Assembly: GCF_026914265.1 (NCBI RefSeq)
Contig: NC_069133.1
Location: forward strand, 13,138,375 to 13,202,374
From: Mya arenaria
Lineage: Eukaryota; Mollusca; Bivalvia; Myida; Myidae
Length of the DNA: 64,000 bases
Reading direction: 5' to 3'
The notes beneath the pieces are model-generated. The model searched no databases. It saw only the letters and a list, made by a program, of their open reading frames with translations, and was not told where the DNA came from. Positions 1 to 12,600 of the stretch are shown here, piece by piece (position 1 is the first letter of the stretch; every line of letters begins with the position of its first letter). Position numbers and translations under genes: made by a program.

Positions 1-1110
1 TGATTCATGGGTGGTACCTGACGACTGTGACACAATGGTCCATGGTCACATGTTTTTTTTAATAAGTTCGCAAACTTTCTACATTTTATTAACAAGCAAC
101 ACAATGGTGGAATTTTAAAACCATATTTCAACTCAGAAGCAAATGTCCGACTTCATAGCTTGGAAGTCCGAACCAGACTTCCAGGCTACGGGCAGACGGT
201 CCAAAGCACAACATATTGCTTACGTCATATACACGTGACCTCACCTGGCTAGCTTCGTAGCTCAGGTATTTCCCCAATATGTGCTCACGTGAATATGCAA
301 GACCGCATTGTGTTACAACGACTGCAACTTGGCAGTTCCGCCGCGATGTATTCGTAATGTCATCACACCGCTGGTACCGAACAACCGATGTGATTTCAAC
401 ACCGTTGTCCCACTTTTAAATGCATTGTCTTTGATTTCTAGCTGCACGATATATTTGAATATACACGAATAGCATTATTATGGTCGGACAATAAAATGAC
501 ACCTTATTTGAGAATATCAAATATGCACTATCCTCAGTAAACACGCACTGATAATTTGGTATTCTAGGCGGACTTACTGCTTACAAAGCCACAGGAATGT
601 AATGAGAAAGGACACCCTGTACGGTGTCATCCGATTTGGATAAATATGATCGCCCAGTAACGATCCAAAGGTATTGTGCACAAATTTAAAATGGAAGCTT
701 TGCTTCCTAACACGTCGAATGAATGCCGGAGATCAAACCAAGCGTGTCCGTAATACCGAACATGATTGTTAATCTCAAAACTTATTCTGAAAGGCATAAC
801 AATTCCACCGATCATCACATCCACAAATGCTAGAGACACATCATGTAGTTCGTCACCGTCCGTAAATATTATCCTTTAAAAACTGCTGCTATTATTAAAA
901 CATTTTCAAGAACAGTGATGAATGAAAACATGAAAACAACGCCGATAATGAGATGTTTTTTCGATGCATAAATGTCCTTCACTGTCTCCGTGGTATTTGC
1001 AAACATTTTTTTCTTTATGGGCATAACTCAGATTTAAGAACGACAAAGTATAGTTCATGCCTCGAGGGTTAACGTATGTGTCTCTTTCAACGGCATCGAC
1101 AATCAACGGG
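1..1110 (-). pseudogene. Decayed Dop1R2-like dopamine receptor, copy A (C-terminal part off the window edge)
   Basis: Minus-strand remnants of a class A aminergic GPCR appear in receptor order. They are an N-terminal piece starting MNYTLSFLNLSY (about 1,057 downward), a TM2-TM3 piece at 627-839 with SLAFVDVMIGG and ASILNLC followed by LDRYWAI, the start of TM4 (RMTPYRV), and an open stretch at 441-571 covering ECL2 and TM5 (CVFTEDSAYLIFS, then SFYCPTIIMLFVYIQIYRAA). An ICL3 piece near 336-361 reads LRIHRGG across a frame change. The combination of DRYWAI, a CxFTE-type ECL2, IYRAA and LRIHRGG is what I recall for invertebrate Dop1R2/DAMB-type dopamine receptors, which couple to G proteins at the plasma membrane. 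Frameshifts, stops and loss of most of TM4 mean it cannot make a receptor. A 291-bp MITE (27-317) splits ICL3. TM6-TM7 would lie left of the window. A related aminergic receptor is the alternative parent. Confidence 0.8.
27..317. mobile_element. MITE-like element with terminal inverted repeats, inserted in receptor copy A
   Basis: The ends are inverted repeats: GTGACACAATG at the left and CATTGTGTTAC at the right (reverse complement GTAACACAATG). ACGACT flanks it directly at 21-26 and 318-323; with g20/a317 the duplication may be 7 bp. Receptor copy B (about 18,850-18,875) has the same surrounding sequence (GGTAGTACC ... CTTGGCAG) with a single GCGACC and no insert, which acts as an empty site. 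No open reading frame is visible inside, so it is non-autonomous. The superfamily is not assigned. Confidence 0.75.
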
Positions 1111-4100
1111 CTCCTTTATAGAGTACGACAGCCAAGTTATATACAACAGTGCTCATAGTATTGTCTTCTGCCTAACCTATCTCAGTTCATGACGTCTTGA
1201 GTTCAACTAGCAAATTGTCTATCACACATGATGAAACGCTTGCTTTAATTCATAGGTACAATCAACTGGTTTAAAGCAGCTGTTTGGTTTTCCATAATAC
1301 GCTTTATAACTAGGTGTATTACGTAAGAATAAATGATGGCAAGGAAATTCCTCTTTTCTCTGTTTATTTCATTTATACAAAAAAATGTACAAAGCTTGTA
1401 CAATTACTGGTAAAGAACAAACAACGAACACACATCTGTTCAAACTGCATGTGCTCTTGTTACATCGAATTGTTACATGTCACTGATATCCGTTTCGTTT
1501 TTATTTACCCCCACTTTTATCGATAAAGCAAATACACAATATTGGTGTCAATTTCGTCCTCTTCAATTTAACTAGATAACATTACTTTTGGGCAATATAT
1601 GAAGAATATTCCGATTTTAATCGAATTCGCCGAGATGGCATACTTTGAGAGACTGAAGTACATGAACCCCAAACAGATTGGTAATTGTTGATTAATGAAA
1701 TTAACTCCCCTGGTATAGCCCAATCAAGCCCCTTTGAACTAGTCGTCCTTTCTTCTTCGTCGGTCTTATGTATGTTTGGAAGTCTACAATTGAAGTAAGT
1801 ATTTCAATTTCGGTGAATGGCTGACTATACCTGAATGAAACAGAAATACAAATTTGTGTAACAGATATATTTGTATTTTATGCTTATTTTCCGAGCTGTA
1901 TAGTTTTTTTCAACTATTTAACTATTTTGCGAGGTAGCTGTCATTTTCATATCCTGCTTTTGGATTATAGTTATCTTAGAGCTTTATTATAGTTTAATAT
2001 TTACTCGTGTTTTAGAGAAAAATATTGATAAACTTTTAATAATACATCCAAACAATAGTTAATGTTCAAATTGAACAGTACATGTATACTTAAACAAAAT
2101 ACACTGTTCGCCATTAATCGCATTGGAATTGAAAAGGTCGAACCTGGAAGGAAAACAAATGTGAAATACCATTGGATTTGAAACGTTTTCCAAGTTTTAA
2201 CATTTGTTTTATGATACATGGATATTCAATCAATCCTCACCGTCAGAAATTGGTCTGATTTGTTTGAAGATTGGTCGTTTTCGGGATAAAAGTGAAGACC
2301 ACGTTTGGTTGGTTACAAATTTGCAGGCATGGGTTGGGTATTTCAAATTAACTTTTTGTTTGTGAAATTTTCCGGGAAGTTCGTATTACGGAGTCATACC
2401 GTTTAACAAGATATTTTATATATTACATATCATCGAAATTATGTTTGAGCATTTATTTTCCGTTCCCTCATACATCTCGATCTATATCGCCTGTCATTCA
2501 AAGCAAACTGAAGAAATAGTAAAAGCAATTTCAAGAATCTAACTTCCCATTGAATTTATAAAACAAATGCATTCATCATTATAAATGCGATAAACGTACG
2601 TGGTGATACACAAAGATTGAATTGATCTGAACTTAACAAAACAATATTAATGTGAAAAACTATACTTATGTGAAAAACTACAAAAAGTCCTCGAATTTAG
2701 AACTATTAGTCCGCATATTCGTAATATATATTTGATATGTATATTCTATCGCACAAACAGCTTGATGTATATAGCTTTCCAATTGCTTTTGCAATACGAT
2801 GATCACAGTATTCCAAATATCCATTTTAAGGCTTCTACAATGAATTTCTTGTAATCAAATCGACAACTTCAAATTGCGCTTTCTGTTGAGAGCAAATTAA
2901 TACATATTTCCCTGAAACTGCAGACAGATTTGAGCATTATGTAATTTCAATGATATAATGTTGATTGATTAAGCCATTATCTTGTCATTACTTTTTTGTG
3001 TTTCCTGAAAACGATACGGGAATCATAGATCTATTTTCAGTGATTCCTTCAATATAACTCCGAGTTACTTAAATCAAAAGATGTAATCCAGTCGCACACA
3101 CCTTTATCGGTATGACAATGGGCGAGTATACAATAAACAACGATACTGTTTAATCGTTTAAATGAGATTGATGTATGAAAGCTTTGAACAGTTACCCTAA
3201 ACTCTAACAAATTGTACATGTAACGATAACTACCAATTAGGTATGTATCACTCGGCCATAACGGTATGTGTTGAATACATTAGAAAATAAGCATTGTACA
3301 GCCCTAACGCCATTTGCATTCTAGAAAGATGCTTAAGGGTCGATCCTAAGGAGTCACAACGTCTCGTTTCGGTAACATCGGTTTATTGTAAGCATAGTAT
3401 AACAATGAACGCTCCCATTCGCATGCGTTTTCTTTATTTATAGAACTACTTTTATACTGGCATTTATACCGGCTTGGCTATTAATCTCAGAAAATAGAAC
3501 TACGTAATGTTGTAATGGAGTATTAAAAGACACAATTCTGTTGCTATAAGCATCGGAAAACGCGATGATAGAACATTTGATTGATTGGAGTATGGGCCTT
3601 GTACGTGCGGAATAATATGATTTAAAGGAAGAAGCTCGTTGGTCCGAGGTGATGTCAAACATTTTGCCATCTAAATTGAATTGTTTTGGTGAGACGGGCA
3701 TTTCACTTAAGACGAGTCGTATCGAGTCGCGGTTTTAATATGAGTGTTTCAGCAAAGCACCAGGAATACAGAAATGAAAACTATATGTCGTCAACGATAT
3801 AACCTCTGTACCCAAGGTAATGGGTGTTGTTTATCTCGAAACTAATGTCCATGATATGCAGGTAAATCATCGACCTAGGGCGATAAACAAGACCATAGTG
3901 CCTTTGAATAGTTTTTGTTCTCAATTTCTTCATTGTTTCGTCAGTATTACTGATATTAATTGCTGATGTTTTTAATTTGGACTTGGATCTATTTAAAGGG
4001 AAATGAATAGAGTTCTTTCAGAGGTTCAAACGTGTAATCACCATATAGATGTTCATTACACATCAAGAAGGTAAAGCAGGTAAACCTGGTCTAGTGAATA

Positions 4101-5500
4101 TCGTGTAGCCTCTCAGTCAAGATGTTGTGGGTTCGAACTCCACTAGGGGTACTTTCCCTTGGCGGCCTCTCAAAAAGGACATTATTACTGATTTCTACCC
4201 AAAAAACGAATTCAACAGTGACTCATATCTGCTTTCTTCACAATTGAACGAAAATAAATTGTTATTAACTAAACTTGGATAATATACAGCATACCAATAT
4301 GTATTTTTGTCAGGTACTTTACACAGTACAACCTATGCCTGAATTATTTAATAAACTTTCTGGCGTTCTAATTATTATCTTAATATATATATATATATCA
4401 TAATATTGGAATTACTCTACGATCAAACAAAAACAAAAGAAAAAGAGGAAAAAAATGTTGAATGTAAAAAAAAAGTTATGAACACCTACAAAACAATTCG
4501 TAATAGAGGTAGAAATAGGAATCGTTAAGTGAAAATCAGAGACCAATAAGAAATGTAATGTCACTGCCAGGAAAGTAAATGCAAGATCCAGTCAGTAGCG
4601 TTTTGAAGTTCTGCTTATTCTGCTGTAACGTCGCGACCGCATTGAAAAACGTCTTGTGACTTCAGGTGTTCGAAACGATATGCAAGACAAAAAGATGGAC
4701 CACCTATACAGAGACAACTATGATTTTATTGTGGTGTTGATAATAAAAAAAATAATGCAAATGTCACAACCGTAAATGCAGCATAAGACAGGTTATTATT
4801 GTTTAAATGGGTAGACTGAGCCGTTTTCGATTTAACTAATTTGTTGGAAGTTACTGCAAGCAAATAATTACCGTTGGTGTGTTATACATTAACTATATAC
4901 CGAATGAAAACATAGCCTTAAAAAGTATAAGGTCATTTACCATACATAAATTATCCCTCGATTCAGCATTTTTTTTATTGGACTACACGTTTAACACAAA
5001 GCCAAATCCCATTCTTGACAGTCCATTATCACAAGGGTAAAGCAATCGAATCATAATATGTAAAAATGAAATACGTCTCATGTCTGTCGATTGTCTACAA
5101 CATAACCACAATGAAGTGTTTTATGCATACATGTACGTAATACAAGTAACGCAAGAACGTACTACGTTTTATGTTAAAGCGATTTGATATTTTCATGAAA
5201 TTTAAAGGTTTCATAGAATTTATAACATAATATATTAACACCTCAGCTTCCATTCGTTAAATGAACTGCCTTTCGGCAAATGCGTTTATCAATCGATGAA
5301 CGCAACATCTTCAGATATGTTCGGATCGAAATTCATCGCATAACAATATACATGAAAACTATTGATCTTGTTATTGTTTGTATTGTGTCAGCAGGTCCCG
5401 TAAAATATAAATCAACATTTAAGAAAGTGTTGAGTTATTATATTTTAAACGTATTGTTGTCAAAAGTGTTTCAATTTTCATTTTAAAATTTATTTCAGGT
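1111..5500. repeat. Non-coding flank of receptor unit A
   Basis: No gene is seen. Blocks here recur, diverged, in the other units. About 1,640-1,850 matches 13,010-13,160 (inverted), 41,690-41,850, 53,160-53,340 and 59,480-59,640. About 2,480-2,600 matches 20,800, 28,120, 53,780 and 60,140. About 3,600-3,850 (CGTTGGTCCGA block) matches 28,940, 42,370 and, inverted, 11,470. About 4,500-4,860 matches 23,060-23,400. Short ORFs here are not conserved between copies. An (AT)n run lies at 4,385-4,399. Confidence 0.7.
4083..4178 (+). repeat. tRNA-derived SINE-like fragment
   Basis: It carries an A-box-like CTGGTCTAGTG at 4,086 and a B-box-like GGGTTCGAACTCC near 4,129-4,141 at pol III promoter spacing. 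A short tail with CTTTCCCTTGG follows. The D- and anticodon-arm region does not fold as a normal tRNA. The same head-plus-tail layout occurs on the minus strand at 10,781-10,866, so this is probably a dispersed SINE family rather than a tRNA gene. Confidence 0.55.
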
Positions 5501-5672
5501 GGTTGATCTTTTCCCGCGTTATTGTGACGTCATTTGAAAAAAATGTTTCCGGTTACAGTCGGGTCGTTCTATACAGAATTGGTAAGAAAGGATTACTGAA
5601 AGGTTGTCCTAAATGAAATGAAGTCTACTTTAAACGTTTCTTAAATGAAATAATGAAGTATTGGTGTAACTA

Positions 5673-5828
5673 TAAGGAATGAATTGCGGGGTTGATGTCA
5701 TTATCGGGGATATGAACGCAATTAGGCTTGTCAAGGTATGCGTGGAGTGCTTCGTACTCCACACACTTAGACCAGCCCATTTGCGTTCATACCCCGATAA
5801 TGAAATCAAGCCCGCAATTCATTCCTTA
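5673..5828. mobile_element. Fold-back (palindromic) MITE-like element
   Basis: Arms of about 47 bp are near-perfect reverse complements. The left begins AGGAATGAATTGCGGGG and the right ends CCCGCAATTCATTCCT. The centre holds a second small hairpin, GTGGAGT-GCTTCGT-ACTCCAC. TA dinucleotides at 5,673-5,674 and 5,827-5,828 could be a TA target duplication of the Tc1/mariner kind. There is no coding capacity. Confidence 0.7.
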
Positions 5829-5988
5829 AATAATATTTGACTTAACGTTATCCGAAAATAACACATCATACTTATAATTGCATTAATGAATATGGCAAGA
5901 TTAAAGTCCAGGAGTAAAACAAATAAATGGTAAATATTGCCATTTCCAAAATAAATGGTCATTAATGAATTTCCAAGGAATTCAATTT

Positions 5989-6009
5989 ACGTCATTTCCG
6001 AAATGACGT
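5989..6009. repeat. Perfect short palindrome within the fold-back cluster
   Basis: ACGTCATTT-CCG-AAATGACGT is a perfect 9-bp stem with a 3-base loop. Full TGACGTCA (CRE-type) palindromes lie nearby at 5,525-5,532 and 6,363-6,370. Further hairpins occur at about 6,147-6,178 (ATTTCAC...GTGAAAT). The 5.5-6.4 kb stretch may be a nested or degraded fold-back element. A regulatory role for the CRE-like sites is not shown. Confidence 0.45.
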
Positions 6010-7000
6010 TACGTGCGCAAACAATTTGACGCTATTTTCTAGAAAGTGTTATTAACAGACTTTTAATTCCAATTTAAGGCATGTAATAGAAAAATTGTTT
6101 AAGTATAAGATAAGATGATTCTCCTTGTGAACACCAAAAGTAAATATTTCACTCGCGGCTACGCCACTCGTGAAATACAAATTATATGTATTGCTCACTC
6201 GGTAAAATATATTATGATAATACATATGTTACTATAAATAGTTGCATTTTACTATAGAAATTCGTTCCCGCAATAATGATCATCGTCTCCGCCCGTGATA
6301 TTATCACGGCACGTCAGGGCGATTATGGCATAATTGCCTGTCGAAGACGAGAACGTGCACACTGACGTCATTTTTCCCGAAAATAGAAATGGCCGCTGTA
6401 TACTTGGTAGGCAAATATTTAAACATCAAAAGTTTCAAAGGGATTAAAATGGAATTATCGGTGCAATAATAATGAAATTAATTTTACCAATAATGATACC
6501 TTTCGTGTTTCAGTATCGAGTACTACCAGAAACCGTACCGGAAGGTTACATTCGGTAAAGGTCATAATGCAGTGCGACAAGGAAATGTTTTGTTGAATCG
6601 TTTTGCTTTTACTTATTCGCTGAGAAATGTTAATTATTCCAGCGAATTGGCTAGGGTCATTCAAGCCGAGATTCTTATGAAACTGCTCCTAAGCTTGATG
6701 GACCCTAGTTGTGCTCACCTATTGAAATGAACAAATCAGCCGATGTAAAACAGGAAATATTTGAAGAATGGAAAAAATACAGGCTTATTCTGAACACACG
6801 TATGAAAAGGTTTGATATTTTGATTTCAAGTCACTCGTTATTTTTCGCAGCTAATGCCATTCAAACTCATTTTATTATTTCGCAAGACTTTTAGATACAT
6901 GTTAATTACATGACATATTCTTCATTATTCCACAAAAATCATGTTTTCAAATCCATTTGAAATCATTAACAAATGACAAAACATATGTATTATACAGGAT

Positions 7001-7108
7001 ATGGTTGACCATAGCTTTTGGTTGATAATTGGCCCAATGAAAATAAAGCCCTCGGGTAATTATTCCTTCCACTTGGGCAATTATCAACCAAAAGCCATGA
7101 TCAACCAT
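7001..7108. mobile_element. Fold-back element
   Basis: The left arm (7,001-7,036) contains TTTTGGTTGATAATTGGCCC. The right arm (7,074-7,108) contains its complement, starting TGGGCAATTATCAACC and ending near TGATCAACCAT. About 35 bp pair with few mismatches around a loop of about 37 bases. No ORF and no convincing target duplication were seen. Confidence 0.6.
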
Positions 7109-7109
7109 G

Positions 7110-9600
7110 TATTATTCTATAAATATCACACTGAAACAAAACAGTATCCTCTATATATTATATGATAAAATATTCTTCTTACAGTGTTAAGACATTGCAT
7201 GGTTTGAACAATGCTAAAATTAATTGCTATTTAATATTCTTGGGAATCTGGGGCCTGATGAATAATTTATCAAACAACACATCAACATCTTAATAGAAAT
7301 AGTATATTGTACATACAATTGCGAGCAATATTCTATGTTCTCATGGCTACCCTTAGAAACATTTAAAGTTTCTTTCATGTTACATTGAAGTAATCAGGCT
7401 TATGATTACTATATAGATAGTATAGTATTATCGAATTTTAGGGTGTTTTAAGGTTTTGTATTGTCGTGTTAGGAGAAAGAGGTAATACAGTCGAATGTTA
7501 CATTTTAAAACGGTTAAACAGTTTCTCAGATAGTGCTTTAGAACTTGATCATGCAAATAACTAAATATTCTTCTATATATATGCTCTTTAAAGAAATAAA
7601 TGGCATGTGCTTAAAACTCAATAACACTGTAAATATAAATCACCGTTAACATAAAAAGTGCTATTAAACACGTCATTAAAACACACTATCGAACGAATTT
7701 GAAATACAGACAATTAGAACACATTTATTTCGTTGGGTTCACAAAGCGAAATAAAACCACATATAAATGATTTTGCGTATGAACACGAGCGGAAACATTT
7801 AAAACCAAATTTTCTACACACTTAAACTTTTAAATGATACTCCTGAATTATTATATTTATTAATAATATTCTGCCTTGTTAAAGAGATTTTAAGTAAACT
7901 CCTCAATGCTAAACACTTATAAACCTTGGTCTGGTGAAAACGTATCAATGGGTTCGGAATGTATTTTGTCTGTACAATGCAATTATACACAGAAACAAAA
8001 CAAAACAGATAACACAAATATAAGACAATGCTGTTTAAATGTTGTATATTCCACAACTTTCGTTACACTTTATGAGTTATTGAGGTTTGGCATTATTGTC
8101 GCTTTGATTGATTTAGCAATCAAAGAAAAACTATTACTAGATCACTTTAAGGTCTAAAATACTCATTTACGCACCGTTAACATTTTGTAAAATATTTCCG
8201 AATTTGAGCTGGGAGAATGTTCCTGTACGAATGATCGAGTAGAACGTTATATATGCTGTATGCAAAAAGAGTGCTTTAAGTTTAAAATTCTCCTCTATGG
8301 AATATCCAATTTTCTAAATGTATATAAGGTCAGTAACAAATTAATTCTGACCGAAGAAACTAAGTTATCTATGAGATATGCGTGAGTTTGGTGTCTCGAC
8401 AGAAAGTAATTTTACGTTATTTTACAGTTATTAGATTGTCCAGCAAACATCATTCGAGAAGATAAATCAGACGGACAGCGTCTTTGGTCTGTGCAGAAGC
8501 TAACTGGGCATATAAGTTAAGATCACGTAATGTCACAGAGATGAGCTAGCGATATTGTGTCTGTTCAAAGAAAGGCATTGTAGAAAACATTGTTTTTATT
8601 TACAGGAGTTTTAATATTTCCATTCAGATTCCTGCCGGATCGGAATATAGGTATTTAAATGATTCAGAGACCATGAACATTTTAGCAAATATCGGTGGTT
8701 TAGCTAGGCTATTGTACAGATTTGCACAAAATACAAATTTGTGGACCTACTACATTTTACACTAAGAGATTGGCTAATGTTGGCAATAATAATCTTTTAT
8801 TTTTGCGTTTCAATATATGAATGTGTTTGAGTCCATATTGTAAGCTACGCTTTTGTTTTTCTAAACAGACCTTATAGAGCAGGTTATGTTTTATATTCTC
8901 AACTCTGTAACAATCGTATCAAATGACGTTAATTCTGCTTATGCCATTCATGCAACTTCGTGGTACATGAACAGTTTAAAATTATTACGGGATTGACATT
9001 TTAAAAAACGAGATCTTCTCCCTAGGTTTACATTCAAGCCAGATCAGTTAGAACATGTTGTTGTTATCATCTCTTTGTGTGATGGTTAGAACAAATCGCC
9101 ATGATCATCTGTTGAGTGATGTTTTTAACTTGTCGTCATGATCATCTGTTGAGTACTTATTAGAACGTGTCGTCATGGTGATCTTGAGAGAATTAAATAT
9201 GATTTTCTTCTCTGTTCAAAGACAGGAATATAGGTAGAAAGGTATACTTGTGTGTCATTAGGAGTATTTTGCACTTCAAATCAATGAGCTTGATAAAACA
9301 GGCATCAAATGGTTTAATACCTTTACTTGTTTAGAATGTGCATAGAGTTACCATCAGGAATTATGTAACGAATCTGAATGACCACGAATACTAAACATGA
9401 CATAATCTATTACTTTTATTCATGGGCTTGTTTTACAAAAACAAATGAATAATGAAAATCAAAACAGACAATATTGTATGTTTCAGTAGATTAAAAAAAC
9501 TGAATGGTGTAATTATCATTGCTTGTTAGAATAATAGGATTTAATGATGAATGCTCTGAACTGTTCAATTGTAGTTTAGAGGAGATCATTTTAAGGACAG
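7110..9600. other. Intergenic stretch with a duplicated block and short tandem repeats
   Basis: No gene is recognised. About 8,260-8,560 is paralogous to about 44,690-44,980: both contain TTTTACAGTTAT followed by AGATTGT(C/T)CAGCAAACAT and a GACAGCGTCTTT block. Short ORFs on both strands at 7,814-8,157 overlap each other and have no recognisable features. Confidence 0.6.
9081..9190 (+). repeat. Short tandem repeat, about three units near 37-40 bp
   Basis: The core TGATCATCTGTTGAGT occurs twice, each time preceded by CG(C/T)CA and a TTA(G)AAC-like word. A third, degraded unit (GTGTCGTCATGGTGATCTTG) follows. This looks like a small imprecise minisatellite with no coding meaning. Confidence 0.6.
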
Positions 9601-12600
9601 AGTCAGAATTATTGTTCTCAATATATATACTGTCTAAGATTAAATTCCTTGGAAATCGATATTGACCACTTATTTCACTTCCGGACTGTTAACTTGTCAT
9701 TCATTAATGTATTTTGTATTCTCAAAATACGTTAAAAATACGTTTAGTCATATAAAATATGATTTTATTACTTTCAAGGAGCGGTCAAACTTCCAGAAAA
9801 CATCCAAAGTCTTTGGAAAAATCAGGTTAAACGTCCATGCGTAACTAACCTACTTGACCTCTTAAATAATGAATAAAATGTAAAATTTCATTTTATATCA
9901 TCTGACACATGTGCTCCTTATATTGAATGCACTATGTGGCAAAAAAATCGTCGAATTTCAGAGATGTTTAGACAAAACACTTCATGGTGGTTATGATGTA
10001 AACAATGGGCCGACATGAGACAATTTTATGTTTTACATATTGTGTTTCAAATAATTGTTTTGTGATATTAAACTGTCAAGAATGGAATTGTGATTTGGGT
10101 GAAAAGTGTAGTCCGATGAATTATACCAAAAGGGCAACGTTTTAGATATAATTGTTTATGTATTATAAATGACCTTAAATCATAAAGACTATGCTTTTAT
10201 TCCAATAGTATATATGGTTCATGTAAAATGCACTAAACTACTTATTTGTTAAAAGTAACGATCCAAAAAACTAATTAAATCGAAAACGGCCCGACCTTCC
10301 CTTTAAATCATTTATTGACGTTTTTATTTTTTATTTATGGATGCAATGTTGTCAAAGATTTTGTTGTTATCAACACAGCAATGAAATCATATATGCCCCT
10401 GTATTATTCACCCAACATATTTACTCCATATCGTATAGAACAAACAAAGTAATAAGAGGCTTTACAGATGCAATTACGACGTTGCATTGAATTTACAGAA
10501 CCTAAGAATGCTGAATTGTACCATTCTGGAATTTAATTCAATACTAATTTATAATTTTCTGTCAGAATTCACAGAAGTTCTGTATTCGGCATAAATCTTA
10601 ATTTTGTTTTTGTTTGTCCTAGGAACAATTCCTAGTAGAACGTTCTATTTCAAATTTCAAGCACGCCTTGTGCTATGTAATTTACAGGAAAAAATACATA
10701 TGGGTATGATTTTATTTCGAAAAAAAATATTCTGAAATTAATGTTACCAGTGCTAGTGTTCTTTATGAGATACCTTGGGAAAGTGCCCAAAGTTTGAAGA
10801 GGTGGTGTTCGAACACATCACCTCTTGGCCGAAAGGCTGCCACCATATACATTAGACCACGCTGACGTTTTCTTACCGTTTATGCTGTACAGTGGATTTT
10901 TTCTGTGGTAATCAATTGTATGTAACTATATGGAAGGAATTATTTCATACAGCCGAATCGTAGAACAATGCAAAATATTAATGAAATCAAAATACTGCAT
11001 CCTGCTTCAATTTCATATTTCAAGCATCTTGGCCTTCCTTCAGACTTGTACATGAACATCTTGACTTCGACTTCAGATCATGTCAACATAGTCATGGGGT
11101 GTACCACTTGCATTGCGATAAAAGATTTGTTTATTCTGTTTGGAATTAAAAACTGGCTTAATGTGAATTGAAATTTGCGCTTTTATTTTAAATATTGTGA
11201 ATTTCTGCTGACCCTTTGAAGTGTATACGAGATATGCATTAAGAAGACGGTTTGTATCAACGTTCAAGAAACTGCAAACACAAAAACAACGGGTACATTC
11301 GCGACTTGCTATTATGAGATATCATGCGAAAAATGATAAAATGGGCGATATTTTTCACATGAGCTTTGACTATTCTGCGAAATTGATGAAACTACAATAT
11401 ATACGAAGAAATATAAATCTTTCTAGAGCGAAACGCCAGAGGACGCCATAACAAGTCAATTCAGATGACACCATTTCGGACCAACGGGCTTCTTTAATTA
11501 GTGTCATTCCGCATGTACAAAACACATACTTCAATCAATCAATTGTTCTGTCAACGCATTTTCCGGTGAGTAATTCAAGAGGAGTGTGTCTTAAAGTAAT
11601 TCCTTCCATTACGACATTACCTTATTTAATATACTGGTCCCGGCTTAATTCTGTTCTGTGATTACTGGCCAAGCAGTTGAAGATGTCAATAGTTGAAGCA
11701 GTTCGAGAAAGAAAACGTATGCGAAAGGAACTGTTCATAGTGATACAATACATTGTATTCAATGAACAGTCGCAACCAAATCGAGGCGCTGGTATCCAGA
11801 ATGATCGATTCTACAAAATATATTTAGAATTAAATTGGGCTTTGAAAATGCATATTTTTATTTGCAGTTGGGTTCAAGATTCAAGACTCAACTTATTTAT
11901 TAAGTTAGTTGAACACAAAGTGTTCCTCATTACATGATATATACAATGCAATCAATTAAACATATATACAATAAAAGCATGATAGGTTTGAAAGCTCAGA
12001 CATGAACAAAGAACTGATATTCAATATTTAACGTCAAACTGGAGATTTGTTGTTGTGGTAACATTTCTATGTTTTAACAACTCGCAGTTATTTGTGAAAC
12101 ATGATTATCCGTATCGTTTGCAGGAAACACAAAAAAGTATTGTAAGGATGATGTTTATTTCAATCAGACATTACATAATTCAAATTGCATACTACTTAAA
12201 TCTGTCTGCGGTATCAGCGAAATACGCATTAATTTGCTCTTAACAGATAGCGCAAATAAATGGTGTCGATTTAACTCTAAGAAATGCATTGCGAAAGCCT
12301 TGAAATGATAGTAATTGGATGTTTGGAATGATGTGCGCATGATACTGCAAAAGCAATTTGGAAACTTTAGTTAACCATAAACATCAAGCTGAATGTGCAA
12401 TTTATATATTTCATATGTGTGGACTTCTGCGTATTTTACTGTTTTTTCTAAATACGAGGAGTACTGTGTCAATTTTAAGTACTCAAAGTCAACAGCATTA
12501 ATACATTAATTGCATGTGTAACTATGATTGCATTTTTTTGAAATGCACTGAGAAGTTAGTTTCTTTCATTTGCATTTTAATTTCCATTACTGCTTTCATT

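Noticed and set aside
5673-5828. Bacterial-type terminator hairpin
   Set aside because: The stem is far too long and the organism is eukaryotic; a transposon-like palindrome explains it better.
11221-11451. 76-codon basic ORF (Arg/Lys-rich) as a small gene
   Set aside because: It lies in the inverted unit flank and the equivalent sequence in unit A (3,400-3,700) does not keep the frame.
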